A stretch of DNA of 64,000 nucleotides. It comes from Ajuga chamaepitys (lineage: Eukaryota; Streptophyta; Magnoliopsida; Lamiales; Lamiaceae). The position numbers and the translations under genes were made by a program. The stretch covers positions 5,278,608 to 5,342,607 of the forward strand of contig OY282500.1 in assembly GCA_958295605.1 (NCBI GenBank), written 5' to 3'. A model generated the notes under the pieces. The model did not search any database, had not been told where the DNA came from, and saw only the letters and a program-made list of their open reading frames with translations. Below, piece after piece: positions 33,730-46,790 of the stretch. The stretch's first letter is position 1; every line of letters begins with the position of its first letter.

Positions 33730-35539
33730 ATTGAGAATCTTGTACTTCATGATTGTGATTGAGTAATAAAATTCGTACTTTCATAGAAAATAGAAAATAT
33801 AGTTTTATGTTTTAAAATTTTAAAATTAATATATTTTTAAAATGTACCAAAACTAAAATTATCGTACTAATAATGAGAAATCCTACAAGAATAGCGCAAT
33901 GATGACACGTAACGAGGATTAGTCCCCACCATTGCGTTTGTCCGTTTCCAAATCTACGCGAACAAGACCAACTACTAAAGGTGATAAGATTGATCTGATC
34001 TGTCTGATATTTTAGATAGGGATCTCGAAGTACCATAAATCCTATCAAATGGCTCAACAGACGCGGACCGTTCCGAAAGTTTTAATAACTTTGGAGGATG
34101 GGATGCACTTATTTAGACTGATAAAATTTTAAAGTGGACCAACACAATATATTCATAGGTTGTTTCGGTTGTTGGGCTGACTTTAGGGAGCAAAGCAAAA
34201 ATGTTATTTTTTACATTTTGAAAGTATTAAACTTAGGTCGCTTTCCAACAATATTAGAGTATTTTTTGAGTCGTTCTGAATTGGTTGATTCTTTTTTAGC
34301 TAAATACTATGGATTGCAAGATTAAAGGTTTCTGTGCTTTGGTTTCTGCAACTAGAATGGTTCCCGTTCTTCATATTTATTTTTCTTTCGATTTTTCTTT
34401 TCGTAGTGTTTTTTCTAAAGTTCTTTATTAGTAAATATAAAAAATATATACGATCGTTTCCTTGTGCTCATTGTTTCTCTTTATGATCACGGGTAAATCT
34501 TATAAGTTTGAAAATTTAAAATTGGCTTTTGAAATATTAATACAGAGGATTCATGTATTAATATTGAATTTCATGTCCATCATAGTTAGTGTTCTTTTTT
34601 TTTTTTTTTTTTTTAAGGGGGAAATTTATCAATATATGACCCGAAATATAATTATCAATTTATCTTTTTAAACCTTGAAGATAGAAACTATCAATTTCAC
34701 ATCTAAAAATGAAACCTATTAATTAAAAACGTACAAATCCAAAACCACCATTATTTATATCTAATTATTTTGTCGCGAATCACTTGATAGGTCTTGACAA
34801 GGCAGTTCTATATTCACCACATATTGTACATATCGTCGTCACCACCGTAAATTGAAAATGAAAGTTGCGACAACTTCAACTTTCAATTCGCTACAATATA
34901 TGGAAAATAGGGATTTGGATCTTTCAGAGTAAATGCATGGTGCATTAAGAGAGAGAAAGACACATGCATTAACTCTAAAGGATTCAAATCTGAAAAATAG
35001 GTAGTGAACATATAACATTTTTAAAGTAGATCTAATGATGGTGGTGATGCAATTAAGCATTTAGATATCAGAAATATAATTGGTATTGAAATTAAAAAAC
35101 TGAAAGTTGATGAATTCTTTCTCTGCAAGACGTAAGCGGCTAAGCCTACTTCGTCTTTGATTTTTATCTTTCAAAATTTATATTATAATTAAAAGTCTGC
35201 CCAAAATTGTGATTTTTTTACAATTATTTCTAAAATAAATAAACTTTTGGTGGGTTGAAAAGTTTCAATTTTTTCGGGCTAGTAGGATCAAACGAGTTTA
35301 TAATCTGAACCCATTTAAGATCAATAATTGCCTTTCATGCTCCGAGTTTGGTCAATATCGAGTTATCCATCTGTGTTGCAAGTTTATCGCCATATTCAAT
35401 TTGCACAACTTACTAATTCTTATTAATTATTATCAAATATTTCAATCTTTGGGTATTATCCGAACCAGCTATCTACAAGTCTAGGGATGAAATAATTAAT
35501 ATTTTTTTAATCTACAAACATTATTTTTTTAGGAAAAAA
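33730..35539. other. Intergenic DNA with an imperfect hairpin
   Basis: No gene is seen. At 34913-34995 an inverted pair (ATTTGGATCTTTCAGAGTAA and the inverse of TTAACTCTAAAGGATTCAAA) could form a stem with a loop of about 30 nt. A second, weaker pair based on CACCACC / GGTGGTG lies outside it (34838-35053), suggesting an old foldback MITE. Confidence 0.4.
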
Positions 35540-37445
35540 TATCATATACTGTCACATAACTATAGCCAGTTCCGCTGAATATCCCACAGTTTTCTTTTGT
35601 TTTTTTTTTTCAATTTCGTCCCATATATCATGAGATTATCCAATTTTTATCCCAAAATTCAAAATTTGGTCGAAAATACACGTGCCGGCAAAAAAATGAG
35701 GATTTTGCCTACGCGGCATCGGATTTGTGCGCTGGATATTTCAAATATTTTTATTTTTTTCTATAAATTGCACAGATCACTTTAATCATGCCACTGAATG
35801 GTTTAAGGCAGAGAGTGGCAACTCTGTCGAGGCCCAGCCAACTCGGCCAAGTTGGCCAACTCAAGCGAGTATACCCATCAACTCGGGAAAGTTGTGCATG
35901 GCGGTGCAATTAAGGGTTTTTCGCCGTTTTGTCCGTTTTAAAGTCTTCACCCCAATTAATCCCTAATTATAAATACAAGCCTCCAAATCCAAAAATAACA
36001 TACAATACACTTTCGGAGAAGTCTTGGAAACGAGATCGAACAGCAAGGGCGTGACAAAGATGAAGATCGGCGACCGAGACTCTAGTTTTTCTAGTCTTTT
36101 CTTTAGTTAATTTTTTCAAATATGTTTGTCTATGAATATAATTGGATTTTGACATTGATTATGAGTAGCTAAACATGTTTTGTGCTCTAGAGGTAGAAAA
36201 TAGATTGTGGACGATTATGTCTTAGTTATATCTTTAATTTTAGACTCTAAGTTTAAGTTTGTTTATCTATGCGTTTGTTTTCTTCATATGATTTACTTAA
36301 ATCGATTACTTGAATACATCTAACAATTTCGCTTCAGGAGGACAAAATTGTTAATGGACGTACAACACATAGCGTAGTTGTCGCAACTGTCCGAAAGGAG
36401 TGAGATAATTGCGTAGGCATTGTATACGGACTTTTGGGAGTCTTTAGGATTAATCGACTCGGGAGAGTGACTAGTCCTAATTGATCAACAGTTTAATCGC
36501 TTCGGGAGAATGATTAGATTCATATACGTGCCGTCTAATAAACAACATAATTGGTTTAAAAGTCTAGAATTCTAGGTTAGTCTTACATAGGAGTTCATAG
36601 TTAAAATCTATACCCTAGATTACAGTTTTACCCATCTAAATCTTCCTTAGTATTCGATTACTTGTTTTCCAAGCATCTCTTATTAATTAATTATTTTTAT
36701 GCTATTAGTTTAGTTAATACAAAATTCATCCTTAATTCGAGAGTTTAGATAGAGTAGAGATATTAAAATTAGGATACTAATTAAGCTTACGTAATTAACA
36801 GTTTCTGTGGATCGACCTTGTCTACCACTATCTTCTTTAGATCGGTATACTTGCGGAACATTAGAGTTAGGTTTCAATACATCATTTTAGAACATGAACA
36901 TGAAATGATGATTTTTTCTTGTTTTTGGAATGAATTTTCATCGAATTTTTATGATTTTCTGGTTTTTGGGATGAAGTTGAAGATGTTGAGTTTTTCGATC
37001 CTGTTGCAATTTTTTTTGGTTAAGAACATGAACATGAATTGATTTAATGAAGCTAATGAATTTTTATTTAATTTAATTTTTTCACATTTTTTTTTTGGTT
37101 TTTACGGTTTTTGTTTGATTTGTGATGTGGAGACCATAAAATGATGTGTACAATGTTAAAAAGGTAGGCAAAATAAAAAATGAATTTCCAGCACGGAAAT
37201 CCGGTTTCACGTAGGCAAAATCCACAATTTTTGGCCGGCACGTGACTTTTAATTTAGTTTAGTTCAGTTCAGTTTAGTTCAGTTCAGTTCAATTTAGTTT
37301 AGTTTATGATACGTGCATTTTCCGGTCAAAATTCGAATTTTTAGATCACATTTGGATAATCTCAGAACGAATAGGACGAAATTGAAAAAGCAAAAAATTA
37401 TGAGATATTTACAAAAGTAGCCCTAGTTATGAGACGATATATAAT
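35540..37445. mobile_element. Large element with long (about 180-bp) inverted repeats
   Basis: The left arm 35549-35720 contains CAATTTCGTCCCATA, GAGATTATCC, CACGTGCCGGC and GGATTTTGCCTACG in that order. The inverse of 37200-37437 contains the same words in the same order (CAATTTCGTCCTAT, GAGATTATCC, CACGTGCCGGC, GGATTTTGCCTACG). An AGTTC/AGTTT pentamer array (37252-37308) has expanded inside the right arm. Between the arms, 36170-36870 resembles part of an Athila-type LTR (CTGTGGATCGACCTTGTCTA near 36812). Exact ends and target duplication are not resolved; long arms suggest a Mutator-like or foldback element. Its right end lies about 230 bp before the MED6 ATG. Confidence 0.6.
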
Positions 37446-37671
37446 TCTTTTTTCTTTTCTTAAAGGGGAACAAACATTTTTTATAAATATATATGTGATA
37501 TATCTCTCTACTCGGGTAAATAAATAGATAAAATTAGAGGTATAAGTTAGTGGGTAAATGTCATATTTCCAGAACTCTAGGGGGTAGTACAACTATCCCC
37601 TTTCGTTTTCCCCTTTTAAGTTCACACAGGAGGCTGGATTTTACATTTTAGACCAGTCACAGTTTACGGCA

Positions 37672-40600
37672 ATGGCAACAACGCCGATGATCCCACCCTC
37701 GGCGGCCGCCGGCCCGAATCCGAACATAGATGGAATGGCGCCAACGGCCACTCAACCACCACCGGGAACTGACATGACCGGCATCTGTTTTCGGGATCAG
37801 CTATGGCTCAATACATACCCACTCGACCGAAACCTAGTTTTCGATTACTTCGCACTTTCCCCATTCTACGATTACACATGCAACAATGAGCAGCTTCGGC
37901 TCCGCGCTACTCACCCTCTCGACATCTCTCACCTGTCGTAAGTGCCCCTTTTGGTGTGTATACTCTCAAGTGTAAATTTCACTCTGCGAATTTAATTTTG
38001 AATTCCAATTGAAACTGACTAAAACAAGATGAGTTTGACTTAGTGTGATTGATTTGAGCTTCGGAATTTAAGCTTTGCTCTTTGTAGAGCAAAATTCTTG
38101 CCAAGTTTGCTTATTTGTGTAGCATATATTAAGGGGGTGTTTGGTTATGTTTTCATCTTCAATATTCAGTTTTTAGTGTTTTTAGCTCGTTTGCGAGATT
38201 TTATTTAATATGATTGATATGATTTAATAAATGTGCTTGATGTTTAAATAGATGTGACTGATTATTGAATAATATGTTTGGATAATGATATTTAATTAGA
38301 ATATTAGTAAATGATCGGTGATGGGACACAAAAGTGATTGATTATAATTGAAATATATTATATTATATTAGATGAATTGATAGTATTTAATTTAGATGTA
38401 ATGATTGATTTGGAAAAAAGTATATGATGAAATGGTAAAACAAACATGATTTATGTGTTTAGCATAGTAAAAAGTGAAAAAGATGCTTATGAAAATATAA
38501 CCAAACATCCCTAACTGTTTCAATTGATCCTTTGAGTTACTCTCTGTATGATGCGTTGATTGTGTAACTACCTCTATATGAAAGTGCACTTTATGAATGT
38601 TTATAATGTAGCTTAATATATATATTTTTTGGAAAAGAAATGTAGTTTAATAATGGAGAAGGAGAAGTGGTGCAAAATGACTTCTCATGGTAATATATGT
38701 CAAAGCGAAGCTTTGTGTAATTAAATGAGTATTTTTTGCGTGAAGGAAGATGACTGGAACAGAGTTTATGTTGAGTGAAGTCTTGGAGCCTCATTTGTTT
38801 GTCTTCAGAAAACAAAAGAGGGATGGCCCTGAGAAAGTGACTCCCATGCTTACTTACTATATCTTGGATGGATCAATATACCAAGCTCCTCAACTGTGCA
38901 ACGTATTTGCTTCTCGAGTCGTAAGTATTTTGTCGCCCATCACGTTTCTCAACTTTATTTTGTAATTTGATGCAGCCATTTTTTTTTATTTCAGTGTCAG
39001 TGTTGGTCTCATGTTTTCATGATGTCTGCGAGCTAGGGTTTTGGATAATTTGGTTGGAATACCACATTTATAGAGGGGGCAAATTGATCGCCGTTGTTGC
39101 AAGATGATATGTGCTAGAGTCTGTACTCTATACTGTAGTGCAGTCCCTTCAAATCTCTTTTTCCCCTATCACTACGGAAGTCTCTGTTCATTTCTTTTAG
39201 TTTGTATTCTAATAGGAAACTGGATGTCTCGTTGATTCTAATTCTCGTTTTCTGCCCTAAATAAAGTCTCATGAAAGTTATGCGATGGTGGGATTCATAC
39301 AACATTCTTTTTACTTTCTGATACTTTATTAAAATGCAATCAGAAAGAAGATGGGCACTGTAATCTGAATATGCTACCACTGCTTTCTAACAAATATTTA
39401 GATGATTGATCCATAACATACACTTCTTATTTCGTGCTTCAAATAATTGAATGTCCTTGTTTTTCTTCTCTTGTATATTGATTTTCAGATCAGGTGGAAT
39501 TTCTCCGCTTAGGCTTGAGAAAATATGTAGTGGCCTTCATATTGTTGGAATATAGGGTATTGCTCATTTTAATGCTGATCTTGTCCTCTTTTTCCAGGGA
39601 CGTGCACTATACCATATATCGAAGGCTTTCAACACCGCAGCATCAAAGTTGGAGAAAATTGGATATGGTATCTTCTTCTACATATTACTACAAAAGATAC
39701 TACAATCCATACTATCCAATTGCCATGAAAGTAACTTAACTAACATGTTCAAATGCCTCTACTCCTGTACTTGTATTTTTCTATACCATTTATATTTTCT
39801 AGTTACAATTAGCACATTGGAGTTTCGGCATACTGTGGCCTCAGTTTTTTTTCCACGTATGATTGCTGAGCAGGAAAATTGACAGTTGATGGAGAAACGT
39901 ATGAACATTGTCTTCGATGTTATCTTAAAGAACTTTTATTTGTAAAGCTCGAGATTTCGTAGATTTTATGTCTTGAGGCATATTGTATTTCCTTGTGGTT
40001 CCTTTTTTGGTGCATATAAAATTTTCTACATCGGAATTCTATCTCTGCATTGGGTCACCGTTCTTTATGATTTTTTGTTTTTCTGATGCAGTTGATGCAG
40101 AAAATGAGGATGCAAGCTCTGAATCAAAAGCTGCTAAAGAAACCATTGACTTTAAGGAACTTAAGCGTGTAGATCATATTCTTGCTTCTCTGCAACGCAA
40201 GGTAAGACCGTGATCTTGCTTCACTGATCGGGATCTACCAATTGATCTGTGAATTCACCATGTTATGTTCTCAAATGAAAGTTATTATGGATTGAGAAGA
40301 TAAGGTCATACTGTAGAAATGAAATATGCAAAATGGTGAACTTGCTCGTAAAGCTTGTCCTTTTGAGCAGACGATCTGATGCTAGGCAGAAAATTGGCCA
40401 CTTTATTTCTTATGCTCTCAATCAGGTAGATTCATGTGGAAATAACTACCGTGTCGCTATCTCCCACATCTGTAGTTATTTGCTAGGCCATCTTGAAAAT
40501 TACATGACTTAGTTAATCTCAAGATTTCACTACAACTTTGTGGCACAGAAGGGGCATGATCGAGTTCATTCGCTACCAGACGCGTGCTATAGACTAACTG

Positions 40601-41215
40601 GAAGACTTGAAGCTCATGCTTATCTTGAACTCAGTGAATAAGTGAAGCTCTTCTTTTTTTTTTTTTTTTTTTGGGAGCTGAACCTCAACCTTGTTGCAGT
40701 TTCCGTAAACATTAATTTGACTCAATTACTGATATAAATATTTTAAAATCTATTGCAGTTCATTTAAAAGGCTCAATAACACTTCATGATGCTCAACTGA
40801 TTACACACACACACGTGTAAATAACTAAATATAGTAAGGATAAATGAGTAAGATAACGAAGGTCGCGAGCCTATCGGATTGGTCATTGTGTAGTCCACTT
40901 TAGCTTGAGCAGGTAGCTTCGGCTTTTTACCATGTCAACAAGTGGCTCCTATTTTGACTTAAATATGCCCCACTTCTGATCTAAGAATAGTATTCATAAT
41001 GTCTTTGCTATGCAATTTCTTTGTGGATTTTGTTTGCTTATAGATTTTTCTGACACTCACAGCTACCGCCTGCCCCACCTCCGCCACCCTTTCCTGAAGG
41101 TTATGCCCCTCCTACCACCGAAGGGGAGAAAAGCTCTGATAACCAGCCAGCAGAGCAGTCGACGTCTGTTGATCCTATAATCGATCAAGGCCCTTCCAAA
41201 AGAATGAAAATTTAA
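37672..41215 (+). CDS. MED6: Mediator complex subunit 6 (five exons)
   Basis: The exons are 37672-37937, 38746-38920, 39598-39667, 40092-40201 and 41063-41215, all with GT...AG borders. Phases close exactly to a 257-residue protein ending at TAA. Exon 1 gives a Pro/Ala-rich N-terminus, then DMTGICFRDQLWLNTYPLDR and FDYFALSPFYDYTCNNEQLR. Exon 2 continues with MTGTEFMLSEVLEPHLFVFR and the PMLTYYILDGSIYQAPQLCN block, the core of the MED6 fold. Exon 3 adds the ALYHISKAFNTAASKLEKIG helix. Exon 4 has DFKELKRVDHILASLQRK, and exon 5 a proline-rich tail ending SKRMKI. MED6 sits in the head module of Mediator and links transcription factors to RNA polymerase II in the nucleus. Length and order fit plant MED6, with no sign of damage. 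A Tourist-like MITE sits in intron 1, and intron 4 holds a poly-T run near 40650-40671. Confidence 0.95.
38133..38511. mobile_element. Tourist-like (PIF/Harbinger) MITE in MED6 intron 1
   Basis: The ends GGGGGTGTTTGGTTATGTTT and the inverse of AATATAACCAAACATCCC pair closely. TAA flanks both sides (38130-38132 and 38512-38514), the 3-bp duplication of PIF/Harbinger elements. Length 379 bp, no coding capacity. It fills about half of the 808-nt intron and leaves both splice sites untouched. Confidence 0.8.
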
Positions 41216-44200
41216 CAAGAGGTGTGCTCTCAACTCTTTGGATTCGATACGGAAGTACAGAAAGCCAACAGATCCTCAAGTAACTAACCTTATGCCAACT
41301 GGGAGTGATCGAACTAATGATGATGTCTCAACATGACAAGGTCAGGAAACCTTCTTTAGTTTGATAAACTTTCTGGGATTTTCTTCCATATACTACATAT
41401 TAGCTAAAAACTTTTAGTGGTGAATTGTCGATATTTTTAGTGTCAATTGAGTATATTAGCACCGAACTTATGATTATGGATTCATTAACCGAAGGATTGC
41501 CTCCAAAGTCATTTATTGGACATGTCGAATGAATGAGCATTATTGAGTGTGATCGACACTTTGAGCTCTCTATGTATTGTTTCTAAAACTGAATGATATC
41601 TTGTTTCGTTATTAATGTATTCATGAATGACATAAAGTTTGACAGGATTTAGTCTCGAATCGAGACATTAATGTGGACCATTATTGAAATTATGAATCAT
41701 ATTAAGTAGAAAACTAATATTGTGGTACATGGAAGGAACTATGTCGAGTGAATGATGTAGAACCGCCATGCCTCGTGACTATAATTGATATTGACATTAT
41801 GATGTGATCAATGAACTTAATATTTATCCTTATGTTGCACAGATTATGTCATTATTTAAACCATGGAAGCTTAGTTCTGTCATTTTTGCCAAGTGGAAAA
41901 TTGTAAGATTATGGTGCCCTTTGTGCCATATAATTAAGTTATTATGATATTTTAGGTTTTAGATATCTTTATGATTAAAATAAATAATCGCCCGGATAAT
42001 ATTTGGTCATGATATATCTGATAAGATATGACTTTTACGTTGATAGACCGTGAACTGAAAGCAATCCAAAATTGCATTAAGATTCTAACTCACTCTATTA
42101 GGAAATATTGGTCATCTCTACAGAGTCACATAATTTCCATTACCTAATTGCTTCACATGAAGTACTCTGTTCTAAAGAAAGGTAGGAGGGAGAAATAAAT
42201 TCCTCATATCAATCAACACGTTTAGATGAGTTAATTTCTCCCATAAAGAAATCAATCAATGACGCCTCAAGTTTAGTATCGTAATTTTATATCTTATTAG
42301 AACGTGAAAATCGTGAAGTTACATGATTCATGTCTTAATTGTAATCTCAATTAAATTTACGTGATTAGACTTACACGTAAATTTTATATTTGTAAACTAT
42401 TTTTTTAGACTACAAAATGATTTTGAAATAGGACCCCTGAATTCCATTTCTGGGTAGCTCCGCAAACAAAAGCTTATGTTGAACAACTTATCAATAAATT
42501 TGTTTATTTGAATAAACGAATAAATATTTGATCACGTTTTATAAGCGAATAGAACTTGATTATTGATTGACTCAATTATTAATACCTTGTGAACAATGTT
42601 CAAGACCAAATTAATAATAACAGTAATACTAATAAAATAACAACAAACATATAGTATAATATTCTTATATTGCCTTTTGCTAGAGTTCTCCATCTTGTGA
42701 TGTACCATTTGAAAATTGTAAGAAATATTAAAATTAAATAATCGAACTAAACAACCGAATAACTTATTTTTATTAAATAAAGAACATTAAATTATCTAAT
42801 AAATTTATATTTCATTAATAAAATTAATTAATTTATTTTTATTTGTAACTCATATTTAATATAAATAGTTCAATCCACCATAAATATTTAAGTCTAAGCG
42901 CAATAATCAATCAAAACAAAAATTAAAACTCATCAAAAAAATTTGTTTTGATATATTTTACATAAGTAATAGAAAAGAACTGGTCTTTTTGCCTTTTAAT
43001 TTATTCTATTAAATCACCTATAATTTTTCTATAAAGCAAATTGCCAAAAAAATAATAATCTAAATTTAGAAATAATTTTGGCGAAGATTTTATCATATAT
43101 GTGCAAATCTCTTTTATATTAGCAATGGTTTATAGCCACCCATTTTTAGAAAGTAAAACGGATGAGAAAATATGTCCAATTTCCTTTAAAGATTACATTT
43201 TATTATATAGTAAAATAAAATTATAATGAACATTCAGTTATATGTGTTTATTTGTATGTGTTTGGAATTAGAGTTACATATAATATTTGGTTTTTTTAGA
43301 GAAAAAACAAAACAATAGCGGAGGAACACGCCCATTAAGATCTCTCAAATATTTTATTTTTTCTAACATCGTGAAGACAATAATAACTTTTTAAGTCCAT
43401 TTATTTTATTTGCAATAGGTAAAATGCAAACATCTTTTTTTAGTATTTAATCTGAGTATTGATATTGAATATGTTAATATAATATACTAAATATAAAAAA
43501 AAACATTTTTTTTTGTTGGTTGATAATTGTACTTTGACTTGAATATTTATTGTGAGTTAAACTATTTACATTGGATATGAATTGTAAATAAAAATAAATT
43601 ATATTATAAGTCTGTTATGAATTAAGTTATTAGATAATTTAATATTCATTTCTTTAACAAAAATTAAATTATTAAATTATTTAATATTTATTTTTCTTAC
43701 AAATAAAAATATTTCAATTGTGCATCGTGCGACGAAAAATTATATTATTTAAAAATATAATTAAAAACGTTCACGAACAAATTGATCACTCTCAAATATG
43801 GTTCATCTCAATTTGAGTTTGATTCACAACAAATACAAATATCTATAAATTCGACTTAAACTCGATTTGGGTGGAGCTTATTTATGGGACGCTAGGTTGG
43901 GAGTATAAGATCATCTTTATCCATGACCCCTTATGTTGAATTATGGGAAGAAGACAAAAAAAAGAAAAAAAAAAAAAAAAAAAGGAAAACAGAAAAAAAA
44001 TATTAATGCATGACCGATTATGACTTTAGGTTAGTCAACCACAATTTAGATCATGTGCTACACTAGATGTTTCATCTTCTGTTACATTTAATTAAATACA
44101 CAACATGTTATTTTTTAACATCATCTAATACACGTATTGGTTGGAAAATATGGTGAAACTCAAAATGAAATGTCAAAATGTAACAAGTGATCTCATATGG

Positions 44201-44341
44201 GCCAACCAACCTGATCCACAACCCAATCCATCTCCGAAACCTGCCACATGTCTACTCCTTCATTGATTGTATTAAATTATTTATGGAATATAGTTTTGAT
44301 GATAAATAAATGGCATAATTTTTATTTTAAAAAAATTATTA
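41216..44341. other. MED6 3' UTR and AT-rich intergenic DNA
   Basis: The first few hundred bases are presumably the MED6 3' UTR. The remainder is AT-rich with no gene found. TGTGCATCGTGCGACG near 43728 resembles a decayed Helitron hairpin, but no CTRR end or TC start could be matched to it. Confidence 0.45.
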
Positions 44342-44554
44342 CTTCCTCCATCCCGAATGAACTTGCACAATTTTCGTTTTCGTCCGTCCTTAATGAACTT
44401 GCACACCCTTAAAAAGAAAAGTTATAACACAATTTTCATCCTCAAAATCTCCACCCTCAATTAATCTTTGAAAAATCAACAAAATCCCAAAAAATAACTT
44501 TTTCTTAATATGTGTGCCGACCCCCCTGTGCAAGTTCATTCGGGACGGAGGGAG
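44342..44554. mobile_element. Stowaway-like MITE, 213 bp
   Basis: The ends CTTCCTCCATCCCGAATGAA and the inverse of GTTCATTCGGGACGGAGGGA are inverted repeats, flanked by TA on both sides. An internal second copy of CGTCCTTAATGAACTTGCAC lies near the left end. Confidence 0.85.
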
Positions 44555-44575
44555 TATTTGTTTCTCTATCAATAC

Positions 44576-44712
44576 AGCCTAATTCTGATATATTTTGAAT
44601 TGAAATTTGAAGCTCTTTATTTTTTTTTCCCTATATAAATAGAGCTTAATTTTGACATATTTTTAATTAAAATTTGAAGCCTTTTGTTTTTTCTCCCTCT
44701 ATAAATAGAGCC
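44576..44712 (+). repeat. 68-bp tandem duplication carrying TATA-like motifs
   Basis: Two copies start AGCCTAATTCTGATATA (44576) and AGCTTAATTTTGACATA (44644). Each ends with a TATA-box-like CTATATAAATAGAGC or CTCTATAAATAGAGCC, and a CT-rich leader-like stretch follows. No gene follows on the same strand. Confidence 0.7.
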
Positions 44713-45071
44713 TAATATTCTCTTTTCTCTCACATAATTTCTATCATTTCTTTTATAGATCCAAACCATTCAATTTTTTTTTTCAAATATAATAAAAAAT
44801 GCTTCCAAGAAATATGCAATTATTAAATCGTAGTTAATAAAATATTGGCTGGTTGAGAAATATGTTGTGTACGTGAATGAAAGAAATTAATATTTATTAA
44901 ATGTTGAGTTTAATTGAGTTGATAAAATATAATAATGTTGAAATTGAATTAGAGTAGATTATATTATGTATGTGAATGAGAGGAAAATGAATATTTTATT
45001 AGTAGATTGAATCGTAGAAGATTGTTGATAAAAATCATATAAAGTAGAGATTGAATTTTAAATAAAAAATA

Positions 45072-45275
45072 CTACCTCCGTCTCGTTTTAACTTTCCTAC
45101 TTTCCTTTTTAGTTTGTTCCAATTTAACTTTCTAGTCCATAAATGACAAATTTCACTTACAATCTCCTTCCTCAAAATCTCCTTCTTTGAAAAAATTAAA
45201 GTTTTCATAAAATTTATTTTTTCTTAATTTTCATATCCGATCAAAGTATGAAAGTTAAGTGGGAACAGAGAAAGA
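45072..45275. mobile_element. Stowaway-like MITE with decayed right end
   Basis: The left end reads CTACCTCCGTCTCGTTTTAA after a TA. The right end (GTTAAGTGGGAACAGAGAAA) is a degraded inverse of it. The interior CTCAAAATCTCCTTC matches the related element at 44342. Confidence 0.55.
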
Positions 45276-45492
45276 AATTGAGTTTAAAAATAGAAAGTAG
45301 ACGTCCCTCGTAGAATGTGGTACACGTGAAGGGAAAGTAGAGAAGTTTGTGGTGTGGTGGCTCAATTAAAAGAGTTGGTGTCACTGCCGCGTTTTCTGTC
45401 AGGTTTTTGTATTGCCGTTGCTGCTCACTCACACCTTACGTACATTGGGAGTATAAAAAACTGGATTAATCCAATTTACTATACCGTACACG

Positions 45493-45706
45493 AATTTAAT
45501 TCCACCTCGGACGCTTTATTCTATACTACCCACTTGAATAGTACTCAAGTGGGTGATTCACTGTACACTTAAAATGTATATGAAGATCTAATGGCTAACT
45601 TCATTTTGATCTTCATACACTTTTTAAGTGTGTGATTGGTCACCCAAATGAAGCATGACCCACTTAGGTAGGGTAGAATTTACCAACTCGAACTCACCCT
45701 AAATTA
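45493..45706. mobile_element. Foldback MITE, about 214 bp
   Basis: About 100 bp of left arm (with ATTCTATACTACCCACTTGA and GTATATGAAGATC) pairs with the inverse of the right arm (GATCTTCATACAC ... GGGTAGAATT). The two arms meet with only about 20 bp between them, so the whole element could fold into one hairpin. Confidence 0.65.
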
Positions 45707-46033
45707 GTATTCTTCGGGTTATAGATATATCATTATGCATAATTAATAAAAAAAAATATAGAAAATAGAATGGATATAACAACATTATATTTTAATTTTT
45801 TTTATTCTGTAATTGAATCAATTTATTAATTTTAACAAAATTGTTATTACTTTCTAATTTCATTTATAGAGTTTATTATTGTTGAGATTTATGAACATAC
45901 TAGAGAAGTTTAGAATCTAAAATAAAATAAATTGCTTTCTATACCACTCGGAATTCGTCCCCTATTTTGTAAAAAAGTTGCCACATATAAAATTACCGCG
46001 TAAGACGAATTTCTAGATCCGTCTATAGATAGT
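45707..46033. other. AT-rich spacer
   Basis: No feature recognised. Confidence 0.5.
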
Positions 46034-46602
46034 AGAGCTGTCAAATGAGTCCGACCCGATGGACCAACCCAAAAAAAAATTGGCATGGCCCGAGTTATTT
46101 TGGCCCGAAAAAATTGGGCCTATTTGGCTCGACCCGACGAGGCCGATGGGCTCAGCCCGATTTCAGCCTGATTTATTTTTTCTCTTTTTTTTTTTTTTTA
46201 TTATTTTATTTTTTCCTCCAATTAATTTTTAGAGGGAATTTTTTTTATTTTTTCTCCAATTAATTGTCTCATGTTTCCTAGTCCACGATAAAGGGATACT
46301 TTTTTTTTTTTCTCTTCAAGTAATTAAAAAATCGAAAGAAAGTGATTGCTCGTCTATAAAAATATTTTAATTATATTTCATAATACTCGTCTTATTTCTT
46401 TATTATATAAGCGTATTTGAATTTTTAATAATTGTAATTTGTGTGTTGAAATTTGACATTGAACCATTTTTTATAAAAAGAAAAATGCATATAATGCAAT
46501 GGATCGAAACTGACCCGACAATTCAATGGTCCAAGGATGGACTGAACTAGACCCGAAAAAATCTGGCCCGGTCCAGCTCAGCCCGATCATTTTGACAGCT
46601 CC
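46034..46602. mobile_element. hAT-like MITE with GAGCTGTCAAA ends
   Basis: The left end GAGCTGTCAAATGAGTCCGA and the inverse of the right end (GGAGCTGTCAAAATGATCGG) form an inverted repeat of a type common in plant hAT-derived elements. Both subterminal parts are rich in GGCCCGA/CCCGACC words. AGTAG occurs just outside both ends, but a full 8-bp duplication could not be confirmed. Confidence 0.6.
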
Positions 46603-46790
46603 AGTAGATAGGCTCCCTCTGGGTCCATCAGTGTTTGGCGTTATATTTGCAATTTTTTACAAATTCGTTTTGAAGCTGAGATTGTTAATAAGATGAATCC
46701 TTTATAAATATCAAAATTTTGCTAAAAAAATGTTTCTTAAGTTCAAATTTTTACTTCTCACAATTCACTATTGAAATATGTCGTTGCGCG

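Noticed and set aside
39494..39882. Open frames of 77-81 residues overlapping MED6 exon 3
   Set aside because: They read through intron 2 and 3 sequence in other frames. The spliced MED6 model explains the conserved part.
43725..43745. Helitron-like hairpin TGTGCATCGTGCGACG
   Set aside because: The stem is imperfect, no CTRR follows on either strand at the right distance, and no matching TC start was found.
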